Assembly (NCBI GenBank): GCA_011799875.1
Contig: CM022303.1
Coordinates: forward strand, 423,640,483 to 423,704,482
Direction of reading: 5' to 3'
Length of the DNA: 64,000 bases
From: Thinopyrum elongatum
Taxonomy: Eukaryota > Streptophyta > Magnoliopsida > Poales > Poaceae
Positions 12,640 through 26,045 of this stretch are shown here, piece by piece. Both the position numbers and the translations under genes were made by a program. The stretch's first letter is position 1. Every line of letters starts with the position of its first letter. Below the pieces are notes generated by a model. That model was given only the letters and a program-made list of their open reading frames with translations. It did not search any database and was not told the DNA's origin.

Positions 12640-13289
12640 CCTCCCGGGGCCGCTCGAGGGCGAGAGTGCCTCCTGGCCGTCCGTTTGCGGTTGGCTTGCC
12701 GCGGGAGCCTCTCGAGGCGCCTTCGTGTCGTCCGATCTGCCCGAACGGTGCGTGCCCGAGTGACCCGACTGGAGGGTCCATGACGGGTGGACCGCCCGGC
12801 CGCATGGGGCCATTATTATTGAGTGGTGTCCGCCGCGCCCCCTCCCGTGCGCGACCGCCTGGACTCACCCGCCTGCCCGGACAATGACGGGTGGACCATC
12901 CAGCGTGCCCGGGGTCACAGTCATTGGGAGACTTCGGGCGCGCCCTTGAGCATCCTTTCTCTACCAGCGACCCGGCTGGGCGGTCCATGACGAGTGGACA
13001 GCCCAGCGCGCTCGGGGACATCGTCATTGGGCATCCTTCGTCACCCCGTACCCATGAAAGCGCGATGGCCTAGCTGGGCCCGCCTGGCGGCGTCCTCGCC
13101 CCTCACCAGGCTGGTCCGATCACGACAGGCGCGCGAGCCGGGTCCCAATCGCAGCGTCGGCTCGCGCGTGGGGCTCGGTTTGGGCTTGCGTTCATCGGTG
13201 GGCGCGTGGGGCCAGCATGTGGACGAAGCCCTCGTGAGCCGGCTACCTTGCTGGCGCCAGTTTCGTTCAGTTAGGGTTGGGCCGGCATG
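12640..13289. repeat. GC-rich imperfect tandem repeats
   Basis: A GC-rich block with diverged copies, roughly 100 bases apart, of a segment like ggtccatgacgggtggac (near 12775, 12885 and 12983). Open frames run across it on both strands, as expected for GC-rich DNA with few stops. None resembles a known protein. Related GC-rich repeats lie across the nest at 58035-58143, so this may be the original host DNA of the nest. Confidence 0.55.
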
Positions 13290-13852
13290 TGATACGTCTC
13301 CAACATATCTAGAATTTATAAAGTATTCAAGCTATATTAACATCAATTATATATGGTTTTGGTGCACTTTTATATTATTTTTATGGACTAACTTATTAAT
13401 TTAGTGCTTAGTGCTAGTTCATGTTTTTTGCTTGTTTTTGGTTTCATAGAAAATCCATATCTAGAGAGGTCCAAACACGATGCCAATTTTTGACGATCTT
13501 TTCTGGACCAAGGACCCTAGAAGCTTCGGGAGATGTTGAGAGGAATCACGAGGGCCCAACAAGCCCAGGTGGCATGGCCAGGGGGTGGCCACGCCACCCG
13601 GGCTTGTGGGCCCCCTACACCCTTTTGACGTGATTCCAATGCTACAATTTCCTAGAAATACTGAAACCCTTCGTCGTACCCTCAGAACAATTTTTCCGTC
13701 GCCTCAAGTTCCTGTTTCGTGACGATCCCATCTGGAGCCCTTTTCCGGCACTCTGTCGGAGGGGAAAGCCATTGGAGGAGGCCTCTTCATCAACCTTGTT
13801 GTTCTCGTGGTGATGTGTGAGTAGTTCATCCTCGGGGCTAAGGGTATGTACT
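13290..13852 (+). mobile_element. LTR, left part, split by the nested block
   Basis: Starts tgatacgtctccaac, the same terminus as two other LTRs in this window (minus at 16590 and 51673, plus at 58244 and 63464), so it belongs to a related family. It runs to 13852, where the gypsy-like element 13853-57168 interrupts it. It resumes at 57174. This is probably an old solo LTR. Confidence 0.7.
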
Positions 13853-14995
13853 TTTGACATCCCCAGCCCCTCATGCCCTATTAAGCAAATTAACATTGCC
13901 ATGTCATCTTGATCATCATAATGAAATTAAAGACAATAAATAATCTCACACTTAAAAATGGTTCAAATTCAAATTTAAAAATATAAAGGCCAAAAATTAT
14001 TTCACCAAACACTAGAATAAAAGTGTTTATATTAATGTTAATAATCCACAGAGCAAAAGTCATGTTGAAACCAACATCTTTTGAAGGTTCAAAATGCCCT
14101 TATCTACTTTTGAATTGGACCAATAACACCTAAGTGGCTTATTTAAATTCAAACATAATTCAAATCAAATCAAACTGGGCTCAAACTTTTTGTACTAGCT
14201 CAAAATATTCTCTAGTAACTATGTGCCAAATTTCACATTAAACAAAAATCGTTTACTAGCCCAAATAAATACAAAACGGTAGCAGAAAAAGAAACAAAAA
14301 AGAAGAAAAACACTATGCACTTATGGCCCACCCGCGAGCCGGCCTAGCCCACCTGTGTCTTCCCCTACATCTCGCTACAGTGAGCAGGGGGCTCGTGGTA
14401 GGCATCTGGCCGCCATGGCCGTGCCCTGGCCACGTGTCGGCCACCCCTCGGCCTCCTGCGAGGTTAAAAACGGCACCGGCGCCCTCCCCTGAAACCCTAG
14501 GTCGCCATTCTCCCCCTCTGTCGTTCGCCCCCTTCATTTTTCTTCGTCGACCGAAACCACTGTGTCGCGTCGTCGTTGTCTGAATGCTCTGGGGCCTCCC
14601 TGGGCCACGGTAGATTCCCCGGGGGCCTCGCTGCGCCCCCTTCATCGCCGCCCCATGCCAACAGATCGAGCTGCGGAGGCACGTGCCACCGGATCGTGCG
14701 TCATCCCCGCGTCCGGTCGCCGCATCTCGCTGTTGTTTGCCACCGCTACGGACCACCCCCGACTTCCTCGACTGCGCCTTCGAGTTCACCGTGAGCTGTT
14801 GGTCCTTTCCCCCTTATTTCCCTTACGCACCCGTCGCCGTAGCCATGCCTGCTCTCCTCGGTCGCCATGACCCGGGGCTCTGATCCCGCGCATACTCGTC
14901 CGCATCTGGCAGCGCCCTCTGCCTCCAGTGTGCACACGCTCGCCTGCTGCTGCTCTCGCCCGCGCGTGTTTCCGCCGCTGCTGCTCGCTGCCGCC

Positions 14996-16590
14996 TGCTA
15001 CTTCTTGAGCTTGCGTTGATTTTTTCCTTGAAGAGGAAAGGGTGATGCAGCAAAGTAGAGATAAGTATTTTCCTCAGTTAAGAACCAAGGTATCAATCCA
15101 GTAGGAGACACAAGTAAGTCTCCAATATATGCACCTGCACAAACTAATAAACACTTGCACACAACGCGAAAAAGGGGTTGTCAACCCCTTCACGGTCACG
15201 AACAACAGTGAGATGTAATAGAGATAGGTATAAAAGATAAGTAAAAGAGTAAAATAAAGTAAATATAAATAAATTGCAGCAAGGTATTTTTGGGTTTTTT
15301 TGGTTTATAGATCTGAAAATATATGATGAAAAATAGACCCGGGGGCCATAGGTTTCACTAGAGGCTTCTCTCTTGAAGAAAACATATGGTGGATAAACAA
15401 ATTATTGTTGAGCAATTGATAGAAAAGAGCATAGTTATGAAGACATCTAAGGCAATGATCATGAATATAGGCATCACATCCGTGACAAGTAGACCGAAAC
15501 GATTCTGCATCTACTACTATTACACCACACATCGACCGACTCCTGCCTGCATCTAGAGTATTAAGTTCATAAGAACAGAGTAACGCCTTAAGCAAGACGA
15601 CATGATGTAGAGGGATAAACTCAAGTAATATGATATAAACCCCATCTTTTTATCCATAATGGCAACAAATACAATACGTGCCTCGCTACCCCTTCTATCA
15701 CTGGGTGAGGACACCGCAAGATTGAACCTATCACAAAGCACCTCTCCATTGCAAGAAAAATCAATCTAGTTGGCCAAACCAAATCGATAGATCGGAGAGG
15801 AATACAAAGCTATCTCAATCATGCATAAAAGAGTTCAGAGAAGACTCAAATAATATTCATAGATAATCTGATCATAAATCCACAATTCATCGGATCTCAG
15901 CAAACGCACCGCAAAAGAAGATTACATCAAATAGATCTCCAAGAACATCGAGGAGAACATTGTATTGATGATCAAAGAGAGAGAGAAGAAGCCATCTAGC
16001 TACTAGATATGGACCCGTAGGTCTGTGGTAAACTACTCACACATCATCGAAAGGGCAGCAAGGTTGGTGTAGAGGTCCTCCGTGATCAAATCCCCCTCTG
16101 GCAGAGTGCCGAAAAAGGCCCCAAGATGGGATCTCACGGGAACAGAAGCTTGCGGCGGCGGAAAAGTATTTTTGGTGTGCCCTCTGGTATAGGGGGAATA
16201 TTTGAGGATTTATAGTGCGAAGATTAGGGTTGAAAGGTCTCCGAGGGGCCCACAAGCCCTAGGGTCTCCAAGAACATCTCCCCCCCGGGGCGCGCCCCCA
16301 CGGCTTGTGACCGCCTCGTAGGTCTTCCGGCCTCCTCTCCAAGTCTCATGGGTTTCTTCTGGTCCAAGAAAAATCATCGTAAAGTTTTATTCCGTTTGGA
16401 CTCCGTTTGGTATTCCTTTTCTGTAAAAGTCAAAAACAAGAAAAAAACCGAAACTGGCACCGGGCACTAGGTTAATAGGTTAGTCCCAAAAATAATATAA
16501 AATAGCATATTAATGCATATAAAACATCCAAAACAAATAATATAATAGCATGGAACAGTAAAAAATTATAGATACGTTGGAGACGTATCA
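14996..16590 (-). repeat. 3' LTR of the 14996-51673 element
   Basis: Minus-strand LTR of about 1,595 bases, tgatacgtctcc (16590 downward) to gtagca (14996). Its partner is 50094-51673. It differs at roughly one base in thirty in the stretches compared by eye. Apparent open frames inside it have no protein family signal. Confidence 0.9.
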
Positions 16591-17082
16591 AGCATCCCCA
16601 AGCTTAATTCCTGCTCGTCCTCGAGTAGGTAAATGATAAAAATAGAATTTTTGATGTGAAATGCTACCTAACATATTTATCAATGCAATTTTTCTTTATT
16701 GTGGCATGAATGTTCAGATCCATAAGATTCAAAACAAAAGTTTAATATTGACATAAAAAACAATAATACTTCAAGCATACTAATAAAGCAATCATGTCTT
16801 CTCAAAATATCATGGCCAAAGAAAGTTATCCCTACAAAATCATATAGTCTGGCTATGCTCTATCTTCATCACACAAAATATTTCATCATGCACAACCCCG
16901 ATGACAAGCCAAGCAATTGTTTCATACTTTTAATGTTCTCAAGCTTTTTCAACTTTCACGCAATACATGAGCGTGAGCTATGGATATAACACTATAGGTG
17001 GAATAGAGTATGGTGGAGGTTGTGAGGAGAGGACAAAAGGAGAAAGTCTCACATCAACTAGGCAAATTAATGGGCTATGGAG
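16591..17082 (-). other. 3' end of internal domain of the 14996-51673 element
   Basis: Non-coding internal sequence ending (minus strand) in an aagcttggggatgc tract next to the 3' LTR. The same arrangement is seen at 63400-63463 in the plus-strand relative. The copia insertion begins at 17083. Confidence 0.75.
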
Positions 17083-18835
17083 TGTTGGGGAACGTTGCAT
17101 GGAAAACAAAAAAAATTCTATGCACACGCAAGATCTATCCATGGAGATGCATAGCAACGAGAGGGGAGAGTGTGTCTACGTACCCTCGTAGGCCGTAAGC
17201 GGAAGCGTTTATCAATGTGGTTGATGTAGTCGTACACCTTCATGATCCGCCCGATCAAGTACCGAACGTACGGTACCTCCGCGTTCAGCACACGTTCAGC
17301 TCGATGACGTCCTCGCCTTCTTGATCCAGCAAGACGGGCGAAGTAGTAGATGAGTTCCGGCAGCACGACGGTGTGGTGACGGTGGTGATGCAACTATCTC
17401 CGCAGGGCTTCACCGAGAACTACGAAAATATGACCGAGGATGAACTAGAGGGAGAGGGGCACCGCACACGGCTAGGGAATCGTGGTGTGTGTTGCCCCTC
17501 TCCCTCCTCTCATATATATAGGTGGAGGGGGAAGGGGAGGTAGCCCCTAGGGCGCCCCAAGTGGTCGGCGGCTACCGTAGGGCGCCTCCCCTGGCCGAAT
17601 TCCCCCTTCCATAGTTGTGTATGGGGGGGGGGGAGGAAAGGGGGGCTGGCTACCTTTGGGGCGCCTCCCCCTTCCTTATCTCCCTTTTTGGTGCGTGGAC
17701 AAGGGGTGGAGGGGCGCACCAGCCCCCTTGTGGGCTGGTGTGCTTCTCCCCTTTTGGCCCATAAGGCCCATCGCTTGCTGGTGGCCTCCCGGAACCCCTT
17801 CCGGCACCCCGATAAAATACCCGGTACTTCTGAAACCTTTCCGGTGACCAAATACTATCGTCCTATATATCAATCTTTACCTCCGGACCATTTCGGAGCT
17901 CCTGGTCATGTCCATGATCTCATCCGGGACTCCGAACAACATTCGGTCATCAATTCACATAACTCATACAATACTATATCGTCAACGAACGTTAAGCGTG
18001 CGGACCCTACGGGTTCAAGAATGATGTAGACATGACCGAGACACCTCTCCGGTCAATAACCAATAGCAGAACCTGGATGCCCATATTGGTTCCTACATAT
18101 TCTACGAAGATCTTTATCGGTCGAACCTTATGACAACATACGTAATTCCCTTTGTCCGCCGGTATGTTACTTGCCCGAGATTCGATCATCGGTATCTTCA
18201 TACCTAGTTCAATCTCGTTACCGGCAAGTCTCTTTACTCGTTCTGTAATACATCATCTCGTAACTAACTCCTTAGTCACTTTGCTTGCAAGGCTTCTCAT
18301 GATGTGTATTACCGAGAGGGCCCAGAGATACCTCTCCGATACACGGAGTGACAAATCCTAATCTCGATCCATGCCAACTCAACAGACACCTTCAGAGATA
18401 CCCGTAGAGCATCTTTATGATCACCCAGTTACGTTGTGACGTTTGATAGCACACAAGGCATTCCTCCGGTATCCGAAAGTTGCATGATCTCATAGTCGAA
18501 GGGATATGTATTTGACATGAAGAGAGCAATAGCAATAAACTGAATGATCATATGCTAAGCTAACGGATGGGTCTTGTCCATCACATCATTCTCCTAATGA
18601 TGTGATCCCGTTATCAAACGACAACTCATGTCTATGGTTAGGAAACCTTAACCATCTTTTGATCAACGAGCTAGTCTAGTAGAGGCTCACTAGGGACACG
18701 GTATTTGTTTATGTATCCACACATGTATTTAAGTTTCCGGTCAATACAATTCTAGCATGATAATAAACCTTTATCATGATTAAGGAAAAATAATAATAAC
18801 CATTTTATTATTGCCTCTAGAGAATATTTTCATCA
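17083..18835 (-). repeat. 3' LTR of the copia element
   Basis: Minus-strand LTR adjoining the polypurine tract at 18836-18850. Beyond it, at about 18850-18985, the segment with agagtcaataatctag and cacatcgccatgtg is repeated two to three times, a local tandem duplication of the region before the polypurine tract. Confidence 0.93.
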
Positions 18836-19039
18836 GTCTCCCACTTGCACTAGAGTCAATAATCTAGTTCACATCGCCATGTGATTAACACCCATAGTTC
18901 ACATCGCCATGTGACCAACACCCAAAGAGTTTACTAGAGTCAATAATCTAGTTCACATCGCCATGTGATTAACACCCAAAGAGTACTAAGGTGTGATCAT
19001 GTTTTGCTTGTGAGAGAAGTTTAGTCAACGGGTCTGTCA

Positions 19040-20021
19040 CATTCAGATCCGTATGTATTTTGCAAATTTCTATGTCTACAATGCTCTGCATGGAGCTACT
19101 CTAGCTAATTGCTCCCCACTTTCAATACGTATCCAGATTGAGACTCAGAGTCATCTGAATCGGTGTCAAAGCTTGCATCGATGTAACCCTTTACGACGAA
19201 CTCTTTATCACCTCCATAACCGAGAAATATTTCCTTAGTCCTCTTAGGTAACTAAGGATAATGTTGACCGTTGTCCAGTGATCTACACCTGGATCACTAT
19301 TGTACCCCCTTGCCAAACTTATGGCAAGGTACACAATAGGTCTAGTACACAGTATGGCATACTTTATAGAACCTATGGCTGAGGCATAGGGAATGACTTT
19401 CATTCTCTCTCTATCTTCTACCGTGGTCGGGCTTTGAGTCTTACTCAACTTCACACCTTACAATACAGGCTAGAACTCCTTCTTTGACTGATCCATTTTG
19501 AACTCCTTCAAAATCTTGTCAAGGTATGTACTCATTGAAAATCTTATCAAGCGTCTTGATCTATCTCTATAGATCTTGATGCCTAATATGTAAGCAGCTT
19601 CATTGAGGTCTTTCATTGAAAAATTCATATTCAAGTATCCCTTTATGCTATCCAGAAGTTCTATATCATTTCCAATCAGCAATATGTCATCCACATATAA
19701 TATCAGAAATGCTACAGAGCTTCCACTCACTTTCTTGTAAATACAGGCTTCACCATAAGTCTGTATAAAACTATATGCTTTGATCACCTCCTCAAAGCAT
19801 ATATTCCAACTCCGAGATGCTTGCACCAGTCCATAGATGGATCGCTGGAGCTTGCACACTTTGTTAGCACCTTTAGGATCGACAAAAACTTCCGGTTGCA
19901 TCATATACAACTCTTCCTCCAGAAACCCGTTAAGGAATGCAAGGTTTTTGACATCCATTTGCCAGATTTCATAATCATAAAATGCGGTAATTGCTAACAT
20001 GATTCGGACAGACTTAAGCAT
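19040..20021 (-). pseudogene. Copia reverse transcriptase / RNase H remnant
   Basis: Minus-strand remains of the copia RT. The frame 20021-19470 contains the catalytic box LILYVDDILLIGND and copia landmarks WQMDVKNLAFLNG and IYGLVQASRSW. Frame 19454-19191 continues with PYASAIGSIKYAI and RGLRKYF, leading toward RNase H. The RNase H part is truncated: a run of about 150 bases with DASFDTDSDDSES-like sense breaks off near 19040. Stops and frame changes separate the pieces. This would make cDNA from element RNA in an active copy. Confidence 0.9.
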
Positions 20022-20087
20022 CGCTACGGGTGAGAAAGTCTCATCGTAGTCAACCCCTTGTACTTGTCGAAAACCTTTTGCAACAAG

Positions 20088-21490
20088 TCAAGCTTTGTAG
20101 ACAGTGATATTACCGTCAGAATCCGTCTTCCTCTTAAAAATCCATTTATTCTTTATGGCTTGCCGATCATCGGGCAAATCCACCAAAGTCCACACTTTGT
20201 TCTCATGCATGGATCCTGTCTCAGATTTCATGGCCTCAAGCCATTTTTCGGAATCTGGGATCATCATAGTTTCTTCATAGTTCGTAGGTTCGTTGTTGTC
20301 CAACAACATGACTTTCAGGACAGGATTGTTGTACCACTCTGGTGTGGAACGTGTTCTGGTCGACCTACAAGGTTCAGTAGTAACTTGATCTGAAGTTTCA
20401 TGATCATCATCATTTGCTTCCTCTATGGTTGGTGTAGGCATCACGGGAATGGCTTTCTCTAATGTACTACTTTCCAATTCGAGAGAAGGTACAATTACCT
20501 CATCAAGTTCTACTTTCCTCCCACTCACTTCTTTTGAGAGAAACTCCTTCTCTAGAAAGGACCTATTCTTAGCAACAAAGATTTTGCCTTCGGATCTGTG
20601 ATAGAAGGTATACCCAATAGTTTCTTTCGGGTATCCTATGAAGACGCACTTCTCCGCTTTAGGTTCGAGCTTATCAGGCTGAATCCCTTTTTGACATAAG
20701 CGTCGCATCCCCAAACTTTTAAGAAATGACAGCTTAGGTTTTTTGCCAAACCACAGTTCATACGGTGTCATCTCAACGGATTTAGACGGTGCCCTATCTA
20801 ACATGAATGCTGTTGTCTCTAATGCATAACCCCAAAATGATAAAGGCAAATTGGTAAGAGACATCATAGAACGCACCATATCTAATAAAGTACGGTTACG
20901 ATGTTCGTACACACCATTACGCTGTGGTGTTCCAGGTGGCATGAGTTGTGAAACAATTCCACATTTTCTTAAAAGAAGGCCAAACTCGTAACTCAAATAT
21001 TCGCCTCCGCGATCAGATCATAAAAACTTTATTTTCTTGTTACGATGATTCTCTACTTCACTCTGAAATTCTTTGAACTTTTCAAATGTTTCATACTTGT
21101 GTTTCATCAAGTAGATATACCCATACCTACTCAAATCATCTGTAAAGGTTAGAAAATAGCGATACCCGCCGCGTGCCTCAACACTCATTGGACCGTATAC
21201 ATCGGTATGTATTATTTCCAATAAGTCATTACTCGCTCCATTGTTCCGGAGAACGGAGTTTTAGTCATCTTACCCATGAGGCATGGTTCGCAAATATCAA
21301 ATGATTCATAATCAAGTGGTTCCAAAAGTCCATCCACATGGAGTTTCTTCATGTGCTTTACACCAATATGACCTAAACGGCAGTGCCACAAGTATGTTGC
21401 ACTATCATTATCAACTTTGCATATTTTGGCGTCAATATTATGAATATGTGTATCACTACGATCGAGATTCAATAAACCGTGTATGACCAT
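20088..21490 (-). pseudogene. Copia GAG-pre-integrase and integrase remnant
   Basis: Reading down the minus strand, 21490-21212 carries the pre-integrase zinc-binding stretch (YLWHCRLGHIGVKHMKKLH). Next, 21221-21018 has the start of the integrase core (IIHTDVYGP, FTDDLSRYGYIYL). Then 20996-20088 has the end of the core (PPGTPQRNGVYEHRNRTLLD) and the downstream linker of the polyprotein. Frames do not join cleanly, and a stop near 21000-21018 interrupts the core. This is the copia order protease-integrase-RT-RNase H. Confidence 0.9.
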
Positions 21491-21639
21491 AGAAGGTTTT
21501 ATTCATGTAAACAGAACAACAATTATTCTCCGAATTAAATGAATAACCGTATTGCAATAAACACGGTCTAATCATGTTCATGCTCAACGCAAACACCAAA
21601 TAACATTTATTTAGGCTTAACACTAATCCCGAAGGTAGA

Positions 21640-22700
21640 GGGAGTGTGTGATGGTGATCATATCAATCTTGGAAACACTTCCATCGTCACCTTGCCCTTT
21701 ACTAGTCTCCGTTTATTCTGCAACTTCTGTTTCGAGTTACTAATCTTAGCAACTGAACCGGTATCAAATACCCAGGGGCTACTACGAATACTAGTAAGGC
21801 ACACATCAATAACATGTATATCAATTATACCTTTGTTCATATTGCCATCCTTCTTATCCGCCAAGTATTTAGGGCAGTTCCGCTTCTAGTGACCATTCCC
21901 TTTGCAGTACAAGCACTTAGTTTCAGGCTTAGGTCCAGCTTTGAGCTTCTTCACGGGAGTGGCAACTTGCTTGCCATTCTTCTTGAAGTTCCCTTTCTTT
22001 CCCTTGCCCTTTTTCCTGAAACTAGTGGTCTTGTTTAACCATCAACACTTGATGCTCTTTCTTGATTTCTACCTTCGCTGATTTCAGCATCGCGAAGAGC
22101 TCGGGAATCGTTTTCGTCATCCCTTGCATATTATAGTTCATCATGAAGTTCTAGTAGCTTGGTGATAGTGACTAGAGAACTCTGTCAATCACTATCTTAT
22201 CTTGAAGATTAACTCCTACTTGATTCAAGCGATTGTAGTACCCAGACATTCTGAGCACATGCTCACTGGCTGAGCTATTCTCCTCCATCTTGTAGGCAAA
22301 GTAGAGGTCTCATACCACTAGACACGGACTGACGGGCATGAGTCTGAAATACCAATTTCAGCTCTTGGAACATCTCATATGCTCTGTGGCGTTCAAAACG
22401 TTTTTAAAGTCCCGGTTCTAAGCCGTAAAGCATGGCGCACTAAACTATTAAGTAGTCATCATATCAAGCTTGCCAAATGTTCATAACATCTGCATCTACT
22501 CCTGCAATAGATCTGTCACCTAGCAGTGCATCAAGGACATAATTCTTCTGTGCAGCAATGAGGATAATCCTTAGATCACGGACCCAGTCCACATCATTGC
22601 TACTATCATCTTTTAACTTAGTTTTCTCTAGGAACATATCAAAAATAGGGGAGCTATATTGCGAGCTATTGATCTACAACATAGATATGCAAAAACTATT
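21640..22700 (-). pseudogene. Copia gag remnant with broken zinc knuckle
   Basis: On the minus strand near 21910-21850 is a CCHC-type knuckle (CLYCKGNGH followed by KRNC) with an in-frame TAG (21886-21888) between the histidine and the last cysteine. The protease follows near 21800-21760 (VFDTGSVAKI), with DTG visible. The rest of gag up to about 22700 is broken by stops and shifts. Confidence 0.75.
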
Positions 22701-23906
22701 AAGACTAAGTTCATGATAAATTTAAGTTCAATTAATCAAATTACTAATGAACTCCCACTTAAATTAATATCCCTCAAGTTATCTAACTGATACATGATCC
22801 AAATCAACTAACCCATGTCCGATCATCACGTGAGATGGGATAGTCATCAATGGTGAACATCTCTATGTTGATCATATCTACTATATGACTCACGTTCGAC
22901 CTTTCGGTCTCCAGTGTTCCGAGACCATGTCTGTACATGCTAGGCTCGTCAAGTTTAACCCTAGTATTTTTCATGTGCAAAACTATCTTACACCCATTGT
23001 ATGTGAACGTAGATTCTATCACACCCGATTATCATGAGGTGCTTCAAAACGACGAACTTTGGCAACGGTGCATACTCGGGGAGGACACTTTTATCTTGAA
23101 ATTTAGTGAAGGGATCATCTTATAATGCTACCGCCGTTCTAAGCAAAATAAGATGCATAAAGGATAAACATCACATGCAATCAAAATATGTGACATGATA
23201 TGGACATCATCATCTTGTGCTTTTGATCTCCATATCTAAAGCATCGTCATGATCTCCATCGTCACCGACTCGACACCTTGATCTCCATCGTTGCGTCGGG
23301 GTCGTCTCACCAACTATTGCTTCTACAACTATTGCTAACGCATAGCGATAAAGTAAAGCAATTACATGGCGTTTGCATTTCATACAATAATTAAGAGAAA
23401 ACCCTAAGGCTCCTGCCGGTTGTCGATATTACAAAACAAGATCATCTCATACATCAATATATATCACATCATATCTTGACCATATCACATCACAACATGC
23501 CCTGCAAAAACAAGTTAGACGTCCTCTACTTTGTTGTTGCAAATTTTACGTGGCTGCTACGGGCTTCTAGCAAGAACCGTTCTTAACTACACAAAAATCA
23601 CAAGGGTGATTTATCAAGTTTGCTATTTTAATCTTCTTCAAGGACTGGCCATAGTCAAATTCGATTCAACTAAAGTAGGAGAAACAGACACCCGCCAGCC
23701 ACCTTTATGCAAAACAAGTTGCATGTCAGTCGGTGGAACCGGTCTCATATGCGTGGACATGTAAGGTTGGTCCGGGCCGCTTCATCCCACAATGCCGCCG
23801 AATCAAAATAAGACGTTGGTGGTAAGCAGTATGACTATCACCGTCCACAACTCTTTGTGTTCTACTCGTGCATATCATCTACGCATAGACCTGGCTCAGA
23901 TGCCTC
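22701..23906 (-). other. Copia 5' leader region
   Basis: Untranslated leader between the 5' LTR (23907-25635) and the gag remnant. Short frames here (such as one reading MIESTFTYNG) have no known domain. The region looks non-coding. Confidence 0.6.
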
Positions 23907-25635
23907 TGTTGGGGAACGTTGCATGGAAAATAAAAAAATTCTACGCACACGCAAGATCTATCCATGGAGATGCATAGCAACGAGAGGGGAGAGTGTGTCT
24001 ACGTACCCTCATAGACCATAAGCGGAAGCGTTTATCAATGTGGTTGATGTAGTCGTACACCTTCATGATCCGCCCGATCAAGTACCGAACGTACGGCACC
24101 TCCGCGTTCAGCACACGTTCAACTCGATGACGTCCTCGCCTTCTTGATCCAGCAAGACGGGCGAAGTAGTAGATGAGTTCCGGCAGCACGACGGCGTGGT
24201 GACGGTGGTGATGCAACTATCCCCACAGGGCTTCACCGAGCACTACGAAAATATGACCGAGGACGAACTAGAGGGAGAGGGGCGCCGCACACGGCTAGGG
24301 AATCATGGTGTGTGTTGCCCCTCTCCCTCCTCTCATATATATAGGTGGAGGGGGGCGGAGGCAGCCCCTAGGGCGCCCCAAGTGGCCGGCGGCTGCCCTA
24401 GGGCGCCTGCCCTGGCCGAATTCCCCCTTCCATATTTGTGTATGGGGGGAAGGAAAGGGGAGTTGGCTGCCTTTGGGGCGCCTCCCCCTTCCTTCCCTCC
24501 CTTTTTGGTGCGTGGGCAACGGGTGGAGGGGCATACCAGCCCCCTTGTGGGCTGGTGTGCTTCTCCCCTTTTGGCCCATAAGGCCCACCGCTTGCCGGTG
24601 GCCTCCTGGAACCCCTTCCGGCACCCCAATAAAATACCCGGTACTTTCGAAACCTTTCCGGTGACCAAATACTATCGTCCTATATATCAATATTTACCTC
24701 CGGACCATTCCAAAGCTCCTCGTCATGTCCGTGATCTCATCTGGGACTCCGAACAACATTCGGTCATCAACTCACATAACTCATACAATACTATATCATC
24801 AACGAGCGTTAAGCGTGTGGACCCTACGGGTTCGAGAATGATGTAGACATGACCGAGACACCTCTCCGGTCAATAACTAATAGCGGAACCTGGATGCCCA
24901 TATTGGTTCCTACATATTCTACGAAGATCTTTATCAGTCGAACCTTATGACAACATACGTAATTCCCTTTGTCTGTCGGTATGTTACTTGCCCGAGATTC
25001 GATCGTCGGTATCTTCATACCTAGTTCAATCTCGTTACCGGCAAGTCTCTTTACTCGTTCTGTAATACATCATCTCGTAACTAACTCCTTAGTCACTTTG
25101 CTTGTAAGGTTTCTCGTGATGTGTATTACCGAGAGGGCCCAGAGATACCTCTCCGATAACGGAGTGACAAATCCTAATCTCGTTCCATGCCAACTCAACA
25201 TACACCTTCGGAGATACCTGTAGAGCATCTTTATGATCACCCAATTGCGTTGTGATGTTTGATAGCACACAAGGCATTCCTCCGGTATCCGAGAGTTGCA
25301 TGATCTCATAGTTGAAGGAATATGTATTTGACATTAAGAAAGCAATAGCAATAAACTGAATGATCATAGGTCTTGTCCATCACATCATTCTCCTAATGAT
25401 GTGATCCCGTTATCAAACGACAACTCATGTGTATGGTTAGGAAACCTTAACCATCTTTTGATCAACGAGCTAGTCTAGTAGAGGCTCACTAGGGACACGG
25501 TATTTGTTTATGTATCCACACATGTATTTAAATTTTCGGTCAATACAATTCTAGCATGAATAATAAACATTTATCATGATTAAGAAAATATAATAATAAC
25601 CATTTTATTATTGCCTCTAGGGCATATTTCTATCA
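23907..25635 (-). repeat. 5' LTR of the copia element
   Basis: Minus-strand LTR of 1,729 bases, partner of 17083-18835. A deletion of about 20 bases relative to its partner is seen near 25370 (the ctaagctaacggatgg part is missing). Confidence 0.93.
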
Positions 25636-25829
25636 TGGAGATGCCCATCAATTGATATCGATGCAAGTGAGTAGGGATTGCCATGCAACAGATGCACTAG
25701 AGCTATAAGTGTATGAAAGATCAAAAGGAAACTAAGTGGGTGTGCATCCAACTTGCTTGCTCACAAAGACCTAGGAGAATTTGAGGAAGCCCATCATTGG
25801 AATATACAAGCCAAGTTCTATAATGAAAA

Positions 25830-26045
25830 TGTTTGACAGGAGAAAAACATCTAAAACTCCGAGGAGAAGGGAAGAAGGGAGTGTGTTTCTCTCATACGCC
25901 GGGGAAAGAAAAAAAAAATGAGTATGCAGGCGTGCCAATGTACCGTAGTACATGAAAAGAAGGAGGTACGGGAAACATGTATTTCATTAATCTCATTGGA
26001 GAAATAAAATTACAGTATCCCATTAAAAAAAGGGGTGCGTTCCAT
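25830..26045. other. Left end of the unclassified insertion
   Basis: About 215 bases of A-rich, purine-biased sequence between the insertion start and the GC-rich repeat block. It has no open frame of interest. Confidence 0.5.

Larger units (their letters stand above)
17083..25635 (-). mobile_element. Full-length copia LTR retrotransposon, BARE/WIS/Angela type (TSD tggag)
   Basis: An 8.55-kb minus-strand element flanked by tggag (17078-17082 and 25636-25640). The 5' LTR is 25635-23907 (1,729 bases) and the 3' LTR is 18835-17083 (1,753 bases). On the minus strand the LTRs end in ccccaaca, and the 5' LTR opens tgatagaaatatgccctag, both typical of this Triticeae group. Just inside the 5' LTR is ctgagccaggt, a decayed primer-binding region. 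Just before the 3' LTR is gtgcaagtgggagac, the usual polypurine tract. The coding region between has many stops and shifts, so the copy is dead. Confidence 0.95.

Noticed and set aside
14313..15053. GC-rich open frames of up to 158 residues, and their copies at 55987-56823
   Set aside because: They lie inside the two LTRs of the gypsy-like element and appear in both because the LTRs are repeats.
17118..18361. Open frames repeated at 23941-25309
   Set aside because: They are the two LTRs of one copia element, not duplicated genes.
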